A DNA stretch of 64,000 bases, taken from NCBI RefSeq assembly GCF_005508865.1, contig NZ_SCOM01000002.1, positions 1,116,001 to 1,180,000 on the forward strand, in the 5' to 3' direction. Numbering within the stretch: position 1 is the stretch's first letter; each line of letters opens with the position of its first letter. This DNA comes from Pseudomonas sp. F(2018). Lineage in GTDB: Bacteria; Pseudomonadota; Gammaproteobacteria; Pseudomonadales; Pseudomonadaceae. Shown one piece after another: positions 17,689-26,170 of this stretch. The notes below the pieces were generated by a model. The model saw only the letters and a program-made list of their open reading frames with translations, was not told where the DNA came from and ran no database searches. Made by a program: the position numbers and the translations under genes.

Positions 17689-18893
17689 TGAGCAACGTCA
17701 CGGAAGCCATGGATACCTCGCGTCGCCTGCGCCCCCTCGCCGACTCCGCTCCCTCCGCCGTGGTGGCCGGCTTCGTCTCGGCGCTCACCGGCTACACCAG
17801 CTCGCTGGTGCTGATGTTCCAGGCCGGCCAGGCTGCCGGGCTCAGCGCCGCGCAGATTTCCTCCTGGCTATGGGCACTGTCGATCGGCATGGCCATCTGC
17901 ACCATCGCCCTGTCGCTGCGCTACCGCACGCCCGTCGTGGTCGCCTGGTCGACGCCGGGCGCGGCCCTGCTGATCACCAGCATGCCCGGCGTGAGCTATC
18001 CGGAAGCCATCGGTGCCTTCGTGGTCTGCGCCGTGCTGCTCAGCCTGGTCGGCCTGTCCGGCGCCTTCGAACGGGTCATGCGCTACCTGCCCGGCTCGCT
18101 GGCGGCGGCCTTGCTGGCCGGCATCCTGTTCCGCATCGGCAGCGAGATCTTCGTCGCCGCGCAGACCAGCACCGCACTGGTGCTGGCGATGTTCTTCACC
18201 TTCCTGCTCGGCAAACGCCTGGCGCCGCGCTACGCGGTGCTCGCCGCACTGCTGGTCGGCGGGGTGATGGCCGCTGCATTGGGCATGCTGGACTTCAGCC
18301 AGCTCAAGCTGGAAGTGGCGGTACCGGTGTGGACCACGCCGAGCTTCTCCTTCGGCGCGGCCATCAGCATCGGCCTGCCGCTGTTCGTGGTGGCCATGGC
18401 CTCGCAGAACATCCCCGGCCTGGCCGTGCTGCGCGCCGACGGCTACGACGTGCCGCCCTCGCCGCTGATCGCCACCACCGGCATCGCCTCGCTGCTGCTG
18501 GCGCCCTTCGGCTCCCACGGCATCAACCTGGCCGCCATCAGCGCCGCCATCTGCACCGGCGCAGAAGCCCACGAGGACAAGCGCAAGCGCTACACCGCTG
18601 CCCTGTGGAACGGGGTGTTCTGCGGCATCGCCGGGATCTTCGCCGCCACCCTGGCCGCGCTGTTCACCACCCTGCCCAGCGCCCTGATCCTGTCCATCGC
18701 GGCGCTGGCCCTGCTCGGCTCCATCGGCAACGGCCTGGCCCAGGCCATGAATGAGCCGGCCGAGCGCGACGCCGCACTGATCACCTTCATGATCACCGCC
18801 TCGGGCATGAGCCTGCTGGGCATCGGTTCGGCCTTCTGGGGCCTGGTCGGCGGCGCCGTCACCCTGCTGATCCTCAACTGGCGCAAGCGCTGA
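17688..18893 (+). CDS. BenE-family benzoate/proton symporter
   Basis: A 401-residue membrane protein with about eleven or twelve hydrophobic segments. BenE-family stretches include AGFVSALTGYTSSLVL, VVVAWSTPGAALL and SHGINLAAISAAICTG. The characterised relative imports benzoate with protons, but no benzoate catabolic genes are nearby, so the substrate is uncertain. Its ATG overlaps the LysE gene stop by one base. A bidirectional terminator follows 15 bases downstream. Confidence 0.9.
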   Translation: MSNVTEAMDTSRRLRPLADSAPSAVVAGFVSALTGYTSSLVLMFQAGQAAGLSAAQISSWLWALSIGMAICTIALSLRYRTPVVVAWSTPGAALLITSMPGVSYPEAIGAFVVCAVLLSLVGLSGAFERVMRYLPGSLAAALLAGILFRIGSEIFVAAQTSTALVLAMFFTFLLGKRLAPRYAVLAALLVGGVMAAALGMLDFSQLKLEVAVPVWTTPSFSFGAAISIGLPLFVVAMASQNIPGLAVLRADGYDVPPSPLIATTGIASLLLAPFGSHGINLAAISAAICTGAEAHEDKRKRYTAALWNGVFCGIAGIFAATLAALFTTLPSALILSIAALALLGSIGNGLAQAMNEPAERDAALITFMITASGMSLLGIGSAFWGLVGGAVTLLILNWRKR

Positions 18894-18908
18894 GCCGCGG
18901 CAGAAACG

Positions 18909-18937
18909 AAAAAGCCCGGGCAAGTCCCGGGCTTTTT
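18909..18937. terminator. Bidirectional intrinsic terminator
   Basis: The arms AAAAAGCCCGGG and CCCGGGCTTTTT flank a 5-base loop. With A on one side and T on the other, it can end both the BenE gene and the convergent symporter gene. Confidence 0.92.
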
Positions 18938-18951
18938 CATGCGGCAGCGGA

Positions 18952-19848
18952 TCAGACCGTCTGGACTTCCTCGGCCGTCAGCTCTTTGCCATGGGCGAAG
19001 TTGACCCACCAGCCGAAGGCAGCGGCGGTGAAGAACATGATGAAGCTGTAGATCGCCGCCGGTACGGCCATGGTGGCGTTGTTCAGCAGCATCGGGCTCA
19101 GCGCCAGGGCAATCGCCAGGGTGCCGTTGTGGATGCCGATCTCCATGCCGATGGCCACCGCCTGACGGCGCGGCAGCTTCATCAGGCGCGGCACGCCGTA
19201 GCCGACGGCCAGGCTGATCAGGTTGAACAGCAGCGCGGCCAGGCCAACCACCGGGGCATAGTCCACCACCGTCTGCCAATCCTTGACGAAGGCCAGCACG
19301 ATCACCAGCAGCAGGAACAGCGCGGAGATGATCTTCACCGGCTTCTCCATGGCGTTGGCGAAGCCCGGCGCCAGCTTGCGGATGACCATGCCGATGGCCA
19401 CCGGGCCGAGGACGATGGCGAACACCTGCACCACCTTGGCGAACTGCAGCGGAATGGCCTGGTCGCCTTCCATGAAGTGGGCCAGCGACAGATTGACGAT
19501 GAAGGGCATGGTCAGGATCGCCACCACCGAGTTCACCGCGGTCAGCGTCACGTTCAGCGCCACGTCACCGTGGGCCAGGTGGCTGTAGAGGTTGGCCGAG
19601 GTACCACCGGGCGAGGCGGCCAGCAGCATCAGGCCCACGGCCAGCGCCGGAGCCAGGCCGAAGCCCTTGGCGATCAGGAAGCACACCAGCGGCAACAGGA
19701 GCAGCTGGCAGCCGAGGCCGATCAGTACGGGTTTGGGGAATTTCACCACCCGGGCGAAGTCCGCCAGGGTCAGCGACAACCCCAGGCCGAGCATGATGAT
19801 GCCCAAGGCGATGGGGAGGAAGGTGGTGGTCAAGGCACTTGCTGTCAT
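18952..19848 (-). CDS. Bile acid:sodium symporter (BASS) family protein
   Basis: A 298-residue inner-membrane protein with about nine or ten hydrophobic segments. The stretches LLAASPGGTSANLYSHLAHGDVALNVTLTAVNSV and EIGIHNGTLAIALA are characteristic of the BASS/SBF family and contain the sodium-site residues. Members transport organic anions such as pantoate or other acids with sodium. It stands alone, upstream of the terminator shared with the BenE gene. Confidence 0.92.
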   Translation of the reverse strand: MTASALTTTFLPIALGIIMLGLGLSLTLADFARVVKFPKPVLIGLGCQLLLLPLVCFLIAKGFGLAPALAVGLMLLAASPGGTSANLYSHLAHGDVALNVTLTAVNSVVAILTMPFIVNLSLAHFMEGDQAIPLQFAKVVQVFAIVLGPVAIGMVIRKLAPGFANAMEKPVKIISALFLLLVIVLAFVKDWQTVVDYAPVVGLAALLFNLISLAVGYGVPRLMKLPRRQAVAIGMEIGIHNGTLAIALALSPMLLNNATMAVPAAIYSFIMFFTAAAFGWWVNFAHGKELTAEEVQTV

Positions 19849-19953
19849 TGTTATTGTTCTCCAGAACGAACTAGCCCTGCGATTCTTGACGAGCCGGCCA
19901 GGCCTTGTAACTGGCTTTTTAAGCCAAAGGCCGGGGATGTCGTTACAGAATGC

Positions 19954-19979
19954 AAAAAGGGCGCCTCGCGGCGCCCTTT
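19954..19979 (-). terminator. Intrinsic terminator of the SDR gene
   Basis: A 10-bp stem AAAGGGCGCC/GGCGCCCTTT with a 4-base loop lies 4 bases beyond the SDR stop. The A run on its left is a T run on the minus strand. Confidence 0.88.
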
Positions 19980-19983
19980 CTGA

Positions 19984-20745
<762 letters not shown>

Positions 20746-20834
20746 TTCTGCATCCTCGCAGGAGTTGAAGTGAGCGGAGTCTAGCCAGCGCCGGCGACGG
20801 CGAGCAGCACTATCAGGGGGCGATGTGCCGGATC

Positions 20835-20882
20835 ATCCAAAGGAATGATGAAGGCCCCGGGCCTCCCATCACTCCTTTGGAT
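20835..20882. repeat. Large nested palindrome (cruciform-like) between pyrF and SDR
   Basis: The outer arms ATCCAAAGGAATGATG (20835-20850) and CATCACTCCTTTGGAT (20867-20882) match in 15 of 16 pairs. The 16-base interval holds a second palindrome, AGGCCC-C-GGGCCT. There is no T run, so it is not a standard intrinsic terminator. It lies 16 bases downstream of the pyrF stop and could stabilise or end that transcript. Confidence 0.7.
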
Positions 20883-20897
20883 ACAACTCGGGCGGGC

Positions 20898-21593
20898 TCA
20901 GCCCAGCTCGGCGACGATATCGGCGAGGGCCCTGGCCGGGTCGGCGGCCTGGCTGATCGGCCGGCCGATCACCAGGAAGTCGGAGCCGGCAGCCATGGCC
21001 TTGGCCGGAGTGAGAATGCGGCGCTGATCGTCGGCAGCGCTGCCGGCCGGACGGATGCCCGGGGTGACCAGCTGCAGGGCCGGCTGTGCGATCTTCAGCG
21101 CCGGTGCTTCCTGGGCGGAGCACACCAGGCCATCCAGGCGCGCCTCGGCGGCCAAAGCGGCCAGGCGCAGCACCTGCTCCTGGGGCGCAACGTCCAGGCC
21201 AATGCCGGCCAGGTCCGATTGTTCCATGCTGGTCAGCACGGTCACGCCGATCAGCAGCGGCTTGGCGCCGGCCAGCTTGTCCAGCTCCTCGCGGCACGCC
21301 GCCATCATGCGCAGGCCGCCCGAGCAGTGCACGTTGACCATCCACACGCCCATCTCAGCCGCGGCCTTGACCGCCATCGCCGTGGTGTTGGGAATGTCGT
21401 GGAATTTCAGATCGAGAAACACCTCGAAGCCCTTGGCCTGCAGGGCCTCGACCACCGCCGGACCGCTGCGGGTGAACAGCTCCTTGCCGACCTTGACCCG
21501 GCACAGCTTGGGGTCCAGGCGCTCGGCCAGGGCCAGGGCGGCGTCACGGGAGGGGAAGTCGAGGGCAACGATGATCGGGGTCTGGCAGGACAT
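20898..21593 (-). CDS. pyrF: Orotidine 5'-phosphate decarboxylase
   Basis: A 231-residue TIM-barrel enzyme that makes UMP, the last step of pyrimidine synthesis. The active-site stretch [17 protein letters not shown] contains the catalytic D-x-K-x-x-D array, and the phosphate loop is near [17 protein letters not shown]. The length is typical. The ATG at 21593 begins [13 protein letters not shown]. It is the first gene of its strand group. Confidence 0.97.
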   Translation of the reverse strand: MSCQTPIIVALDFPSRDAALALAERLDPKLCRVKVGKELFTRSGPAVVEALQAKGFEVFLDLKFHDIPNTTAMAVKAAAEMGVWMVNVHCSGGLRMMAACREELDKLAGAKPLLIGVTVLTSMEQSDLAGIGLDVAPQEQVLRLAALAAEARLDGLVCSAQEAPALKIAQPALQLVTPGIRPAGSAADDQRRILTPAKAMAAGSDFLVIGRPISQAADPARALADIVAELG

Positions 21594-21880
21594 GGCGGGC
21601 TCGCAGGAATCGAAAACCGCGGCATTGTAGCGGAAGCCGCCCGCCGCGGTCAGATCACCTTGTCCAGTGCCAGCGATAGGCCCGAACCTCCTGTCGCGCA
21701 GAGCGGCTGCACGGGCCAGGCATTCCGGCAGATCGGAAAAAGATCGCCACCAGCATCACCAGGCTGACCTGACCACTTGCAGCAAAACAAGGCCACTCGC
21801 CTCATTCATCGCCGCAATGCTTCCGTACCGCAGGGCCGGCGGTAGACTGACGCCCTCCTCCTCCCGACCAGGCAGCAGTC

Positions 21881-22321
21881 ATGGCCCGTCTCCAGCTCGA
21901 TTTCTCGCAACAACAGTTCTGCTACAGCACCCACATGACCGTGCGCAGCACCGACATCAACGCCAGCAACCACCTGGGCAACGACGCCATGATCTCGATG
22001 ATCTCCGAGGCCCGCGCCCGTTTCCTGTTCGACTTCGGCATCCGCGAGGCCGACCAGGCGCACGGCATCATCGTCACCGACCTGGCCACCATGTACCGCG
22101 CCGAGTCGCACTCGCGTGACCAGCTGCTGTTCGAAGTCGGGGTGATGGACTTCAACCGCTACGGCGGCGACATCATCTTCCGCATCACCCGCCCGGCGGA
22201 TGGCACCCTGATCGCCCTGGCCAAGTCCGGCTTCGTGTTCTTCGACTACCAGCAGAACAAGGTGGTGCCGATGCCGGACGCGTTCCGCGCCACCTTCCCA
22301 GACGTCAACTGGCTCGACTAG
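21881..22321 (+). CDS. Thioesterase (hotdog-fold, 4HBT-like)
   Basis: A 146-residue single-hotdog protein. NHLGNDAMISMISEARARFLFDFG fits the 4-hydroxybenzoyl-CoA thioesterase family helix, and the strands around LLFEVGVMDFNRYGGDIIFRI fit as well. It probably hydrolyses an acyl-CoA; the acyl group is unknown. It precedes the nitrate-assimilation leader but is not obviously linked to it. The 287 bases upstream hold no gene that I can support. Confidence 0.8.
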   Translation: MARLQLDFSQQQFCYSTHMTVRSTDINASNHLGNDAMISMISEARARFLFDFGIREADQAHGIIVTDLATMYRAESHSRDQLLFEVGVMDFNRYGGDIIFRITRPADGTLIALAKSGFVFFDYQQNKVVPMPDAFRATFPDVNWLD

Positions 22322-22473
22322 CCGCGCCACATAACGAGCCGCCGCCCCGACTCAGTGCGCGCCTCGCAACCTGCGCACCGTCTTGAATCGAATCACCCCG
22401 CATGCCGGCCCCCGAGGCGCCATTCTTCGGCGCCTGCAGGGTTTGGCCCGAGTCTTGCTCAAGCCCTGACACA

Positions 22474-22553
22474 GGCATCCAACGGCGGTTGCCACCGATA
22501 CGACAAAGGCGTCGCACCCCTTCCGCTCAGGCGGTCAGTGGTGCGGCGCCTTT
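22474..22553 (+). promoter_or_regulatory. Nitrate operon leader: ANTAR-type dual-hexaloop element plus terminator
   Basis: The leader of nasA carries two short hairpins. P1 is GGCATCC-[AACGGC]-GGTTGCC (22474-22493) and P2 is CGAC-[AAAGGC]-GTCG (22501-22514). Both six-base loops have A at position 1 and G at position 4, the pattern recognised by ANTAR RNA-binding proteins such as NasR/NasT. P2 shares bases with the 5' arm of a 14-bp terminator (22505-22518 with 22540-22553, then T). Forming P2 would therefore block termination. The gap 22322-22753 holds this leader and no gene; the roughly 200 bases after the terminator show nothing else clear. Confidence 0.8.
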
Positions 22554-22753
22554 TGCGTTTCAGCCCCAGCGAATGGGGCGGTTGGTGAACCGCGATCCGG
22601 GCGCCAGCCGGTAACTCTCTCAACCCGTCTGTGGCCTCGGCCACGGGGCCTGGCGCCACAAGCGTCGGGCTCTCCCAAGGGTTGTTCGGCAAGGTGCCCA
22701 CGATCACGGCGCCGCGCAACCCGCGGGATTTTCTCTCGATGATGAGGTGTTGG

Positions 22754-23965
22754 ATGAATACAAGTTTCTGGAAAGCCGGCCACGCACCGACGCTGTTCGC
22801 CGCGTTCCTCTATTTCGACCTGAGCTTCATGATCTGGTACGTGCTCGGCCCGCTGGGCGTGCAGATCGCCACCGACCTGGGCCTGACCACCCAGCAACGC
22901 GCCATGATGGTGGCCACGCCGATCCTCGCCGGCGCCGTGCTGCGCTTCATCATGGGCCTGTTGGCCGACCGCACCTCGCCAAAGACCGCCGGCCTGATCG
23001 GCCAGGTGATCGTCATCGCCGCCCTCGCCGTCGCCTGGCAGCTGGGCATCCATAGCTACGAGCAGGCACTGCTGCTCGGTCTGTTCCTCGGCTTCGCCGG
23101 CGCCTCCTTCGCCGTGGCCCTGCCGCTGGCATCCCAGTGGTACCCGCCGCAGCATCAGGGCAAGGCCATGGGCATCGCCGGTGCCGGCAACTCCGGCACG
23201 GTGCTGACCGCCCTGTTCGCCCCGGGCCTGGCCGCCGCCTTCGGCTGGGGCAACGTGTTTGGCCTGGCGCTGATCCCGCTGGTGCTGACCCTGATCATCT
23301 TCGCCAGCGTGGCCAAGAACGCCCCCGAGCGCCCGGCGCCCAAGTCCATGGCCGACTACCTCAAGGCCCTCGGTGACCGCGACAGCTGGTGGTTCATGTT
23401 CTTCTACAGCATCACCTTCGGCGGCTTCCTCGGCCTGGCCAGCACCCTGCCCGGCTACTTCCACGACCAGTACGGTTTCGATCCGGTGAAAGCCGGCTAC
23501 TACACCGCCGCCTGCGTATTCGCCGGCAGCATGATGCGCCCGCTGGGCGGCGCCCTGGCCGACCGCATCGGCGGCATCCGCTCGCTGCTGGTGATGTACA
23601 CCTGCGCCTCCATCTGCATCGCCGCGGTCGGCTTCAACCTGCCCAGCGCCTATGCTGCCCTCGGCCTGTTCGTGGCCGCCATGCTCAGCCTGGGCGCCGG
23701 CAACGGCGCGGTGTTCCAGCTGGTGCCGCAGCGCTTCCGCAAGGAGATCGGCGTGATGACCGGGCTGATCGGCATGGCCGGCGGCATCGGCGGTTTCTGC
23801 CTGACCGCGGGCCTCGGCGCGATCAAGCAAGCCACCGGCGACTACCAGCTGGGCCTGTGGCTGTTCGCCAGCCTGGGCGTGCTGGCCTGGTTCGGCCTGC
23901 ATGGCGTCAAGCTGCGCTGGCGCACCACCTGGGGTAGTGCAGCCGTCACCGCCGCCCGCGTCTGA
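22754..23965 (+). CDS. nasA: Nitrate transporter, NarK/NasA-type MFS
   Basis: A 403-residue inner-membrane protein with about twelve hydrophobic segments. The nitrate-porter motifs GFAGASFAVALPLASQWYPP and GAGNSGTVL, and the second-half GMAGGIGGF, identify the nitrate/nitrite porter family. In this context it imports nitrate for assimilation. The ATG at 22754 follows GAGG at 6 bases. It is preceded by the antitermination leader, so expression should depend on nitrate through a NasT-type protein, whose gene is not in the window. Confidence 0.93.
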   Translation: MNTSFWKAGHAPTLFAAFLYFDLSFMIWYVLGPLGVQIATDLGLTTQQRAMMVATPILAGAVLRFIMGLLADRTSPKTAGLIGQVIVIAALAVAWQLGIHSYEQALLLGLFLGFAGASFAVALPLASQWYPPQHQGKAMGIAGAGNSGTVLTALFAPGLAAAFGWGNVFGLALIPLVLTLIIFASVAKNAPERPAPKSMADYLKALGDRDSWWFMFFYSITFGGFLGLASTLPGYFHDQYGFDPVKAGYYTAACVFAGSMMRPLGGALADRIGGIRSLLVMYTCASICIAAVGFNLPSAYAALGLFVAAMLSLGAGNGAVFQLVPQRFRKEIGVMTGLIGMAGGIGGFCLTAGLGAIKQATGDYQLGLWLFASLGVLAWFGLHGVKLRWRTTWGSAAVTAARV

Positions 23966-23971
23966 TCCATC

Positions 23972-23996
23972 CGCCGGGCGCCTCGTGCGCCCGGCG
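23972..23996 (+). other. Strong hairpin just after nasA
   Basis: A perfect 10-bp GC-rich stem CGCCGGGCGC/GCGCCCGGCG with a 5-base loop begins 6 bases after the nasA stop. It lacks a T run, so it may slow transcription or protect the 3' end of nasA mRNA rather than end it. The remaining 176 bases up to the kinase gene hold a second, weaker hairpin at about 24125-24145. Confidence 0.6.
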
Positions 23997-24172
23997 TTGC
24001 GCAGGACGGTTGCGACAAAGGCGGGGCTGGCAACAGACTCCTCGCACTGGTCAGGAAAGGTGGAGTGGCAACACTCCTGGGAGCCGCGCCGGCCCAGCCT
24101 TTGTCTCAACCGACTTGAACACCCAAGGGGCGCCACGGCGCCCTTCCTCATATCCAGCCACAGGAGCGCCCG

Positions 24173-25837
24173 ATGGCCCTGCAACTGAGCTTCGGCGAAG
24201 CCACCGCCACCGGCCCGCGCACGGAGAACCAGGACGCCATCCGCGTAGTCACGCCGGCGCCGACCCTGGCGGCCAGCAAGGGCTTCCTGTTCGCCCTGGC
24301 CGATGGCGTCAGCCAGTGCGCCGACGGTGGCCTGGCCGCCCGCGCCACCCTGCAGGCCCTGGCGCTGGACTACTACGCCACCCCGGAAACCTGGGCCGTG
24401 GCCCAGGCGCTGGATCGCCTGCTGGTGGCGCACAACCGCTGGCTGCAGGCCAATGGCGGCGGCCAGCCGCTGCTCACAACTCTCTCCGCCCTGGTCCTGC
24501 GCGGTCGCCGTTTCACCCTCGCGCACGTCGGCGACTGCCGCGCCTATCGCTTTCATTCGGGACAGCTGGAGCGCCTCAGCGAGGACCACGTGTGGGAACA
24601 GCCGGGCATGCAGCACGTGCTCAAGCGCGCCATGGGCCTGGACCAGCACCTGGTGGTGGATTACCTGGAGGGCGAGCTGCGCGAGGAAGAGCGCTACCTG
24701 TTGGTCAGCGACGGCGTGTGGTCGACCCTCGGCGACTCCGGCATCCGCAACGTACTGCTGGACGAGAGCGACCCGGCCGCCGTCTGCCAGGCGCTGGTGG
24801 CCGCCGCCCACCTCGCCGGCAGCCAGGACAACGCCAGCGCCGTGCTGGTGCAGGTCGACACGCTGCCGGACAACGACCTGGCCGACACCTTGGCCCAGCT
24901 GCAGCAATGGCCGCTGCCGCCCAAGCTGCGCGAGGGCCAGGAGTTCGAGGGCTGGCAGATCGAGCGGGTATTGGCCGAGTCGCGCCAGTCGCTGGTGTAC
25001 CGGGTGCGCGATGGCCAGGCCCGGCGCTGGCTGCTCAAGACCCTGCCGGCCAGCCGCCACGACGAGGCTCAGGCCGGTCCTGCCCTGCTGCTGGAGGAAT
25101 GGTTCCTGCGCCGCGTGGCCGGACGCCACTTCCCCGAGGCACACCCGCTGCCACAGCGCCAACACCTCTATTACGTGCAGCGCGAGTACGCCGGCCAGAC
25201 CCTGGCCGAGCACCTGCGCCTCTCTGGCCCGCTAGGCCTGCCGGAATGGCTGGATCTGGCGCCGCGCCTGCTCAAGGCCCTGGGCCTGCTGCACCGACGC
25301 AACATCCTGCACCGCGACATCAAGCCGGAGAACCTGCTCTGGTGCGACGACGGCGAACTGCGCCTGCTCGATTTCGGCCTGGCCTACTGCCCCGGCCTGT
25401 CCCGCGATGAACAGCACGCCCTGCCCGGCACGCCCAGCTACATCGCCCCCGAGGCCTTCGCCGGCATCGCCCCGGATCGCCAGCAGGATCTCTACGCCGC
25501 CGGCGTCACCCTCTATCGCCTGCTTACCGGCCACTATCCCTATGGCGAGATCGAGGCCTTCCAGCATCCGCGCTTCGGCACCCCGACCGCACCCAGCCGC
25601 TACCGCCCGGATTTGCCGAGCTGGCTCGACGACTGCCTGCTGCGCGCGGTGGCCGCCAACCCGCAGGATCGCTTCGAGACCGCTGAGGAATGGCTGCTCA
25701 GCCTGGAACAGGGCGAACGCCAGGCGCTCAACGTGCGCCCACGCCCGCTGCTGGAGCGCGAGCCGCTGAAGGTCTGGCGTGGCGTGGCGCTGGGCTCGCT
25801 GCTGCTCAACTTGATCCTGCTGGTCGCTCTTCTGTAA
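24173..25837 (+). CDS. PP2C-type phosphatase / Ser-Thr kinase fusion protein
   Basis: A 554-residue protein with two opposing signalling domains. Residues 1-240 are a PP2C-like phosphatase, with the metal motifs ENQDAI, FALADGVSQC, LAHVGDCRAYR and SQDNASAVLV. Residues about 255-520 are an eukaryotic-like kinase with LHRDIKPENLLW, LLDFGLAYC and GTPSYIAPEAF. The glycine loop VLAESRQSLVYRV is degenerate. A last hydrophobic segment (about 532-552) anchors the protein in the inner membrane. It lies between nasA and the reductase genes, so it may modulate nitrate uptake or reduction, but no target is proven here. Confidence 0.9.
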   Translation: MALQLSFGEATATGPRTENQDAIRVVTPAPTLAASKGFLFALADGVSQCADGGLAARATLQALALDYYATPETWAVAQALDRLLVAHNRWLQANGGGQPLLTTLSALVLRGRRFTLAHVGDCRAYRFHSGQLERLSEDHVWEQPGMQHVLKRAMGLDQHLVVDYLEGELREEERYLLVSDGVWSTLGDSGIRNVLLDESDPAAVCQALVAAAHLAGSQDNASAVLVQVDTLPDNDLADTLAQLQQWPLPPKLREGQEFEGWQIERVLAESRQSLVYRVRDGQARRWLLKTLPASRHDEAQAGPALLLEEWFLRRVAGRHFPEAHPLPQRQHLYYVQREYAGQTLAEHLRLSGPLGLPEWLDLAPRLLKALGLLHRRNILHRDIKPENLLWCDDGELRLLDFGLAYCPGLSRDEQHALPGTPSYIAPEAFAGIAPDRQQDLYAAGVTLYRLLTGHYPYGEIEAFQHPRFGTPTAPSRYRPDLPSWLDDCLLRAVAANPQDRFETAEEWLLSLEQGERQALNVRPRPLLEREPLKVWRGVALGSLLLNLILLVALL

Positions 25838-25986
25838 CCGCAAACCGCACCACAACGACGCAGCACCGCTTTAATCGGGTGCGAAAAGCCCCCGAAACAG
25901 CCAGCGGAAACGGCGCCAACCCCAGTAAATACTGCCTCCACAGAGTTGGCACGCGCCCTGCAAAAGAGAAATCGACATTACATAAA

Positions 25987-26078
25987 GCATCGCCGTCAAC
26001 GTAGAAGGCAGTGCTTCCCGGCAGATCGGGACCAGGACAAAGGCGTCCTCGCTAGGCAACTAGCGGGACGCCTTTTTT
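25987..26078 (+). promoter_or_regulatory. Second ANTAR-type dual-hexaloop leader plus intrinsic terminator
   Basis: This lies upstream of the FAD gene. P1 pairs GCATCGCC with GGCAGTGC (25987-26014) and closes through TC/GA on the loop AACGTA. P2 is AGGAC-[AAAGGC]-GTCCT (26034-26049). Both loops again have A1 and G4. P2 overlaps the terminator whose arms are 26039-26055 and 26060-26075, followed by six or more T. A small extra hairpin lies between P1 and P2 (26016-26031). The P2 loop is identical to the one before nasA. Confidence 0.83.
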
Positions 26079-26170
26079 GCTTTATGGCCTGCCACCCGGC
26101 GGCCAGTGTTCGAGTCGTCGAGGGGCCTGCCCCGGACAATTTTTTCCGTGATCAACAGGAGAGAACCGGC

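Noticed and set aside
24125..24145. A third antitermination leader before the kinase gene
   Set aside because: Only a short GC hairpin is present; there is no pair of A1/G4 hexaloops and no T run.
22535..25213. A very long minus-strand reading frame opposite nasA and the kinase gene
   Set aside because: It is a high-GC shadow with low-complexity Ala/Gly/His/Gln-rich translation and no known motif, while the plus-strand genes are unmistakable.
26016..26031. The TCCCG-[GCAGAT]-CGGGA hairpin as the second ANTAR loop
   Set aside because: Its loop starts with G, and the next hairpin (loop AAAGGC) fits the A1/G4 rule and has the same loop as the nasA leader.
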